A stretch of DNA of 64,000 bases, from the NCBI RefSeq assembly GCF_030409325.1, contig NZ_JAUFPR010000003.1, forward strand, positions 650,505 through 714,504, in the 5' to 3' direction. Positions 59,462 to 64,000 of the stretch are shown here, one piece after another. The stretch is from Mucilaginibacter aquaedulcis. GTDB lineage: Bacteria > Bacteroidota > Bacteroidia > Sphingobacteriales > Sphingobacteriaceae. Position numbers and translations under genes: made by a program. Under the pieces are notes generated by a model that saw only the letters and a program-made list of their open reading frames with translations, did no database searches and was not told the DNA's origin. Positions within the stretch are counted from its first letter, which is position 1. Each line of letters opens with the position of its first letter.

Positions 59462-60319
59462 TTATTTATGTTTTGGATTCAGGTTAATAGTGTTGGTCAG
59501 GGTACCAATCCCGTCAATGGTGATCTCCACCACATTTCCCTGCTGAAGCGTGAAAGTGGCCGGAGGAACCAAGCAGGTACCTGTCATTAAAAAACTACCT
59601 GCTGGGAAATCACATTCGCTGTATAAATAACCTGCCAGTTCGGTAAAGGAGCGTTTAATGCGCGATACGGTTGTAGCATCTTCATAAACAATTTCATTAT
59701 TTCGCCTGATGATCATTTTAATGGCCGATTCTGTAGCTATTGGTGTTGGCGATACCAGTAAACATGGGCCAAGGGCAGCGCTCCGTTCGTATATTTTAGC
59801 CTGCGGCAAATACAGAGCATTTTCCCCTTCAATGCTGCGCGAGCTCATATCGTTACCAATAGTATATCCCTGAATAGCTCCTTTAGAATTGATGAATAGG
59901 GTAAGCTCAGGTTCGGGCACGTTCCATTCGGAATCTTTACGAATATAAACTTCCTGACCCGGCCCAGCCACACGGTACGGCATGGCCTTAAAAAACAACT
60001 CGGGCCTTGGGGCATCATATACCTTATCGTATAAACTCGCACCGCCAGATGTTTCAGACTCCTCCATACGCGCGTCCCTGCTTTTGAGGTAGGTAACACC
60101 TGCTGCCCAAACTTCCTGGCTGCCAATAGGCGCTAACAGCTTTCCATTTAAAAATTCAGCTTTTACCTCTTCGCTTACCGCTGTAGTATCGGCAGATACC
60201 TGTTGAAGGTATTCGGCCAGATTATCGCGATTGATCAGGCTGTCCCATTCATCATCAATAATATAAGCAGCGTTGTTATGTTCCAATAAAATGCCCTTAG
60301 CTATTTTGTACAGTTTCAT
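59462..60319 (-). CDS. Fumarylacetoacetate-hydrolase-family enzyme (2-keto-3-deoxy sugar acid processing)
   Basis: A 285-residue FAH-fold enzyme. Metal ligands appear as the Glu pair in VPEPELTLFI (about 141-150) and the Asp in YTIGNDMSSRSIEGENALYLPQAKIY (read in parts, about 158-183). The SSRSIEGEN-LYLPQAK stretch resembles 2-keto-3-deoxy-D-arabinonate dehydratase and related sugar-acid enzymes more than true fumarylacetoacetases. In L-fucose oxidation a family member hydrolyses 2,4-diketo-3-deoxy-L-fuconate. The operon context (FucP transporter, fucose/arabinose dehydrogenase, GH172) fits either substrate. 22 bases separate it from GH172. Confidence 0.83.
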   Translation of the reverse strand: MKLYKIAKGILLEHNNAAYIIDDEWDSLINRDNLAEYLQQVSADTTAVSEEVKAEFLNGKLLAPIGSQEVWAAGVTYLKSRDARMEESETSGGASLYDKVYDAPRPELFFKAMPYRVAGPGQEVYIRKDSEWNVPEPELTLFINSKGAIQGYTIGNDMSSRSIEGENALYLPQAKIYERSAALGPCLLVSPTPIATESAIKMIIRRNNEIVYEDATTVSRIKRSFTELAGYLYSECDFPAGSFLMTGTCLVPPATFTLQQGNVVEITIDGIGTLTNTINLNPKHK

Positions 60320-60341
60320 CAGGTAGATTTATATTCAACAT

Positions 60342-61514
60342 TTAATTAACTTCCAGTTGATCACGTGAGGGGAGTTTGGGGAAAGGCCCGTGCGGTTCGG
60401 TTTGATACCAGAATACAGTTGAAGCAATATCATCCTGCAACGGCATATATCGGCCATCATGCCGCCAGCCCAATGCCTGAATAGTAACCTTAAGGCTTTT
60501 CTCAAACCGGATAGGATCGGTAATATGCCAGCGGTATAAGCCAAAACGTTGTGCTATGTTATAATGACCATCTCCGCGGATCACCTGGTGCAGGCCGCTG
60601 TAGGGGCTGCAAAATTCTGTGTATTCGGTTTTCTCTTCTTCCTTGCCGTTGGCATCTTTATGATGAGTATCAAAATCATATGATCCGCAAAAGTAGTCTT
60701 CCGTTCCGGTTCCGTTTATAGTAGGAAATTTGGTATCGCCATCCATAAAAAATTTGATCTCACCCTCGCCCCACCAGCCGTTTTTGTTGGAGCCATAAGC
60801 GAGATAAGTTCCCACATACTGGCCTTTACCCTGTATGCTATCAACCAAAACAAAATCTTTTTTATAGGGTAGTGGGTTAACGCGCCTGAACTGTGCATGG
60901 AAATAGCCGGCATCATCCGGTACCTGTGTAAGCGTATAATCAACCTGATAATATAGCACCATGTCTTTATCGTCGATATTCTCCATAGTTATGCGGCATT
61001 TTTTACGAAAAGGCATCGGCCAATAACAATTGAACGCACTGCCGGGATTAACAGCCACAGCCAACGATTGAAGGGGAGCATATTTGCCCCAACCCATGCC
61101 AAAAAAATCACCAACAGGTACTTCTACAGATGGGGTGGTTTCGTCGTCCCAATAAAAACGCAGTATAGAATAACGCCAGTTGCCGGTAGGTGTCATCCAG
61201 ATATGCTGAATAGCTCCCGGGCCATCAATTTCGGCAATAGTATATGTAGTTCCTTTTTTGACAATTACACTTGGGCTCACCTTCCAGGTCTGGCCCAGAT
61301 CGCGCGAAGCATTAGCTCCCGTTCCGGTTGTGGCCATGCCACCCTTTCCCTTTTCACCATTAAAATTTTCAGGACTGATAGATCTTGTTTTAGCATCCGA
61401 TAAACGGTAAATATTACCCAGGTTTACATCAAGTCCGTTAAATTTTTGCTGTGCCATTGCCGGCGATGTAAAAAGAACAATCATCCAGATCACTAAAGCA
61501 TAATTCTTCATCAT
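60342..61514 (-). CDS. GH172-family glycoside hydrolase (formerly DUF2961), exported
   Basis: A 390-residue exported protein with a signal peptide (to SPAMAQ-Q, residue 21). It has the DUF2961 double-jelly-roll pattern: IYRLSDAKTRSISPENFNGEKGKGG (read in parts), then GPGAIQHIWMTPTGNWR, then VPVGDFFGMGWG and INGTGTEDYFCGSYDF. The acidic residue in GTGTEDYF is a likely catalytic residue. Characterised GH172 enzymes act on D-fructofuranose or D-arabinofuranose linkages. First gene of a five-gene operon, so it probably releases the sugar that the downstream transporter and dehydrogenase handle. Tandem ATG codons at the start (61514/61511). Confidence 0.9.
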   Translation of the reverse strand: MMKNYALVIWMIVLFTSPAMAQQKFNGLDVNLGNIYRLSDAKTRSISPENFNGEKGKGGMATTGTGANASRDLGQTWKVSPSVIVKKGTTYTIAEIDGPGAIQHIWMTPTGNWRYSILRFYWDDETTPSVEVPVGDFFGMGWGKYAPLQSLAVAVNPGSAFNCYWPMPFRKKCRITMENIDDKDMVLYYQVDYTLTQVPDDAGYFHAQFRRVNPLPYKKDFVLVDSIQGKGQYVGTYLAYGSNKNGWWGEGEIKFFMDGDTKFPTINGTGTEDYFCGSYDFDTHHKDANGKEEEKTEYTEFCSPYSGLHQVIRGDGHYNIAQRFGLYRWHITDPIRFEKSLKVTIQALGWRHDGRYMPLQDDIASTVFWYQTEPHGPFPKLPSRDQLEVN

Positions 61515-61823
61515 AAGGTTACCTATTAATAATTACTTCATGCATTTAATTGGAAATGCAATTTAGGTTCAATGTGTATAAAATACCTTCGCAATAAGGG
61601 CTTCAGGTATTCACAATCATATCAATAATTTTTAATTTATAAATCCTGCTTTATGAGCATAACATACCTTTATTTTGGCATCAATAACTTCATTAACATC
61701 GGCACAGGCACAATTACAGGTTTACTAAAGCTAATTTACATTTTATTAAAAAGAAACATCATTCTTGAAATAATAATTACCTGCACCATTGCTCATTAAA
61801 GCAAATAAAACTCATTTTTGCAT
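61515..61823. other. Divergent intergenic region between GH172 operon and Crp-like gene
   Basis: 309 bp, AT-rich, with promoters for both directions expected. One dyad, TGCATTT-aattgg-AAATGCA (61541-61560), lies about 27 bases before the GH172 start codon and could be an operator. Nothing else recognisable. Confidence 0.45.
61541..61560. promoter_or_regulatory. Dyad upstream of the GH172 operon
   Basis: Perfect 7-base arms TGCATTT and AAATGCA around AATTGG, 27 bases upstream of the GH172 ATG. Its size and spacing are compatible with a Crp/Fnr or LacI-type site, and a Crp-like gene is divergent. Confidence 0.35.
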
Positions 61824-62408
61824 ATGCCACTTAACCTCATACTTCAGAATATAGCCAAACATATCAATCTAACTAAAGAAGAGCAGGATGTATTTACCGC
61901 ATATCTTCAAACCAAAAAGATAAAACGTAAACAGTTTTTGCTTACCGATGGTGATATATGTAAATATTCGGCCTTTGTTACCTCGGGCTGTTTAAGGGGG
62001 TATACTGTGGATAAAGGTGGTATTGAACATGTGCTGAACTTTGCCCCGCCCGATTGGTGGATAGCTGATATGTATAGCCTGTTATCGCAAAAACCAGGCA
62101 TGCTGAATATTGAAGCCTTGGAAGATACCGAGGTATTATTACTCTCAAAAGCCAACCAGGAAAAATTATACCTCGAAATACCTAAGTTTGAGCATTTCTT
62201 CAGAATACTTGTTGAAAACTCATTGGTAGCCAGTCAGCAAAGGCTCATCGATGGCCTTAGCCTTACGGCTGAGGAACGTTACAATAATTTTTGTAAGCGA
62301 TACCCAACCCTGATAGATAATTTACCCCAAAAGCAAATAGCATCATACATTGGCGTAACCCCAGAATTTTTTAGCCGCATGCGCAGTGAAATGATCAAAA
62401 GACGATAA
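61824..62408 (+). CDS. Crp/Fnr-family transcriptional regulator
   Basis: A 194-residue regulator starting at the ATG at 61824; a TTG two codons earlier is open but weaker. The cNMP-type beta-roll covers about 25-115 (KRKQFLLTDGDICKYSAFVTSG, read in parts) and the helix-turn-helix lies near 165-187 (PQKQIASYIGVTPEFFSRMR). It is divergent from the GH172 operon and directly upstream of a pirin gene; short Crp-type regulators of this kind commonly control an adjacent gene, which here is likely pirin. Confidence 0.87.
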   Translation: MPLNLILQNIAKHINLTKEEQDVFTAYLQTKKIKRKQFLLTDGDICKYSAFVTSGCLRGYTVDKGGIEHVLNFAPPDWWIADMYSLLSQKPGMLNIEALEDTEVLLLSKANQEKLYLEIPKFEHFFRILVENSLVASQQRLIDGLSLTAEERYNNFCKRYPTLIDNLPQKQIASYIGVTPEFFSRMRSEMIKRR

Positions 62409-62498
62409 TAATATCTTGATTATTATTTCTTAACCTACATCAAGTGCCCCCCATTTTGTGTACCGTAAATTTGATATATAAATCAAAAGGTAAACATC

Positions 62499-63215
62499 AT
62501 GTCACAAACGATTTTACATAAGGCCGAAACCCGCGGTCACGCAAATCACGGGTGGTTAAGCAGCTATCAGTCATTTAGTTTTGCAGGCTATTACAATCCC
62601 GAAAGAATGAATTTTGGCGCTCTGCGTGTATTAAACGATGATACCGTAGACGGCGGAATGGGTTTTGGCGAGCACCCGCACGATAATATGGAGATCATCT
62701 CCATACCGTTAGAGGGCGACTTACAGCATAAAGACAGTATGCATAACAAAGCTGTTATAAAAAACGGCGACATACAAGCCATGAGCGCCGGTACCGGTAT
62801 TTACCACAGTGAATACAACAACGACAGAAACAGCGATGTGAAGTTTCTGCAGATCTGGATATACCCTAACAAAAGAAATGTAACGCCAAGGTATGATCAG
62901 ATAAGCTTGAACTTAGCAGACAGACATAACAAATTACAACAAGTATTATCCCCAAATCCGGACGATGCCGGTGTTTGGATACATCAGGATGCCTGGTTTC
63001 ACTTAGGCAAATTTGATAAAGATATCAGTACCGAATACACTATTAAAAAAGAAGGTAACGGCGTTTATGCATTCATTTTAGATGGCGAAGTTGAGATAAA
63101 CGGACAAGTACTAAACAGCCGCGATGCACTGGGTATTTGGGATACTGATCAATTTACCATTAAGGCAAACACTGAAGCCGAGTTCTTGCTGATTGATGTA
63201 CCGATGAAATTTTAA
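62499..63215 (+). CDS. Pirin-family bicupin (YhhW-like)
   Basis: A 238-residue bicupin protein with the pirin metal site: FGEHPHDNMEIISIPLEGDLQHKDS (read in parts, about 54-78) supplies His and Glu ligands, followed by GDIQAMSAGTGIYHSEYN (about 90-107). The second cupin lacks obvious ligands. Bacterial pirins include quercetin 2,3-dioxygenases and redox-responsive partners; the specific substrate is unknown. It follows the Crp-like regulator by 90 bases in the same direction. Confidence 0.93.
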   Translation: MSQTILHKAETRGHANHGWLSSYQSFSFAGYYNPERMNFGALRVLNDDTVDGGMGFGEHPHDNMEIISIPLEGDLQHKDSMHNKAVIKNGDIQAMSAGTGIYHSEYNNDRNSDVKFLQIWIYPNKRNVTPRYDQISLNLADRHNKLQQVLSPNPDDAGVWIHQDAWFHLGKFDKDISTEYTIKKEGNGVYAFILDGEVEINGQVLNSRDALGIWDTDQFTIKANTEAEFLLIDVPMKF

Positions 63216-63313
63216 GATCTTTTTTGATGATGAGTGATGTTGTCGGTCCCGTCTCTGCTTTGATGATGCAGGGATGGGTTTCCGGCAAAACTTGTAACCA
63301 TAAACATTAAATC

Positions 63314-63616
63314 ATGAACCAAACACAGATATTAGTAATAGGCCGGCATCCCGAGATATTACAAACCGTGGTACGGCTGGTAAACAATAATCCGGATTGG
63401 AAGGCAACCGGATGCATTACCGATGAAGAAGCAGTTGCTGCCTTCAATAACCAATCGTTTAAATTGGTATTATTGGGAGGAGGAATTGAACCATCTTCGG
63501 AAGATTCATTAGCAGCCTACTTTAAGTCAGCTAACCCCAACATTAAGATAGTACAACACTATGGTGGTGGAAGTGGGTTATTAAGTGCCGAAATCTACGA
63601 GGCATTAGGAAGATAA
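63314..63616 (+). CDS. Receiver-like protein lacking the phospho-acceptor Asp
   Basis: A 100-residue alpha/beta protein with the start of a response-regulator receiver fold (ILVIGRHPEILQTVVRLVNNN, read in parts). At the place of the phosphorylated Asp it reads LVLLGGGIEPS, with Gly55 in that position. The acidic pair after the first strand is also replaced (IGRHPE). It therefore probably does not accept phosphate in the usual way. No output domain. It stands 98 bases after pirin and has its own terminator. Confidence 0.75.
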   Translation: MNQTQILVIGRHPEILQTVVRLVNNNPDWKATGCITDEEAVAAFNNQSFKLVLLGGGIEPSSEDSLAAYFKSANPNIKIVQHYGGGSGLLSAEIYEALGR

Positions 63617-63640
63617 AGTCTATTAAAAAAAATATATAAG

Positions 63641-63675
63641 AAAGTCCAACTCAGTTTTAAGAGTTGGACTTTTTC
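63641..63675 (+). terminator. Terminator after the receiver-like gene
   Basis: Twelve-base arms AAAGTCCAACTC (63641-63652) and GAGTTGGACTTT (63661-63672), perfect complement, loop of 8, then TT. An A-run upstream (63626-63633) would give a U-tract on the minus strand too, so it may also stop transcription beyond the tmRNA. Confidence 0.85.
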
Positions 63676-63716
63676 ATTTACCGTCTTTTATAATAATATA
63701 CTCATCATTAAGAAGG

Positions 63717-64000
63717 AGCCGAAGGGATTCGAACCCTCGTCCAAATAGCTATTAAGGAAACTTGCCGCATACTTAGCTGTAATAAAGTTAAATGCCACGT
63801 ATTGATATATACGCAGAATTTTCAGCATTGACAGGATTTTGTCAGAGAAGTAAATCAGATGCACCACAGTGCATAGGTACTCAGCAATGAGCCTGTGTTC
63901 ACGAACATTCAAAAGCGGTTAAGTAAACCAGTTTTGACTGGTTACCAAAAAGCATGCTGTATAAAAAAGCCCTTGACTGGAATCCAGCAAGGGCATGATT
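63717..64000 (-). ncRNA. ssrA: tmRNA, 3' part (cut by the window end)
   Basis: On the minus strand the 3' end reads TTGGACGAGGGTTCGAATCC then CTTCGGCTCC (63717-63749). This is a T-arm with the invariant TTCGAAT loop and a 3' acceptor strand of tmRNA type, preceded by the conserved TTTGGACG. Within normal tRNA distance no matching 5' strand (GGAGCCG) exists. Instead several hairpins follow upstream, for example AACCAGT/ACTGGTT (about 63927-63944) and GCCCTTG/CAAGGGC (about 63969-63996), as expected for pseudoknots. The tag-coding part and the 5' end lie beyond 64000. The 3' CCA is not encoded. A 74-codon ORF here is a shadow. Confidence 0.72.

Noticed and set aside
63717..63810. Ordinary tRNA gene at the GGTTCGAATCC T-arm
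   Set aside because: No complementary 5' acceptor strand, D-arm or anticodon arm at tRNA distance; the upstream hairpins fit tmRNA better.
63688..63912. 74-codon minus-strand ORF
   Set aside because: It covers the tmRNA-like structure, reading through the T-arm as LDEGSNPFGS, a typical shadow of tRNA-type sequence.

Overview
The window reads as chromosome of a Bacteroidota bacterium, most likely family Sphingobacteriaceae (Mucilaginibacter/Pedobacter-like). This is a judgement from gene content, not a database match. Supporting signs are a short NuoG, a TonB/ExbBDD cluster with tandem exbD genes, a type IX secretion (T9SS) adhesin with a gliding-type C-terminal domain and PorP/SprF partner, a GLPGLI protein next to a TonB-dependent-receptor-like barrel, GH92 and GH172 glycosidases, few Shine-Dalgarno sequences, and -7 elements of the form TAnnTTTG.

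Layout. 39-6462 (minus): complex I genes nuoA-B-C-D-E-F-G, with a four-helix-bundle (Avd/IVP-type) gene flanked by inverted repeats filling the nuoF-nuoG junction exactly; other gaps in the operon carry other short repeats. 6539-12413 (minus): exbB-exbD-exbD-tonB, a small membrane protein, a PstS-like lipoprotein and a TPR protein. 12816-14234 (minus): SUI1-type factor and a lipid kinase. 14271-15710 (plus): metK behind a SAM-II riboswitch. 15771-17528: a beta-hydroxyacid dehydrogenase gene between two stretches packed with palindromic repeats. 17529-23676: fabF, three short-chain or NmrA-type oxidoreductases, a Crp-like regulator, and an alkC-like DNA repair gene coupled to an HxlR regulator.

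24152-39885 (minus) is the main accessory locus: a T9SS adhesin gene of about 4,017 codons (31 Ig-like repeats, seven jelly-roll-like modules, a tandem duplication of about 3.04 kb) followed by PorP/SprF, a PorE-like OmpA protein, a small membrane protein and an HTH protein. A STAND NTPase gene diverges from it (40234-42795). 42811-49500 holds a PQQ-type dehydrogenase/cytochrome c fusion, a carboxypeptidase-regulatory-domain protein, an amino-acid permease and a GH92 mannosidase. 49755-56011 holds an unassigned secreted glycosidase-like protein and a receptor-like barrel/GLPGLI pair.

56106-61514 (minus) is a five-gene operon: GH172, FAH-family enzyme, mutarotase-like lipoprotein, FucP-type transporter and an L-fucose-dehydrogenase-like SDR. 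Together these suggest use of D-arabinose (from D-arabinofuranosides) or L-fucose by a non-phosphorylating route, although the dehydratase and lactonase are not in the window. The SDR has Asn where the catalytic Lys normally sits. The window ends with a Crp-like regulator, a pirin, a receiver-like protein lacking its phospho-acceptor, and the 3' part of what looks like tmRNA (minus strand).
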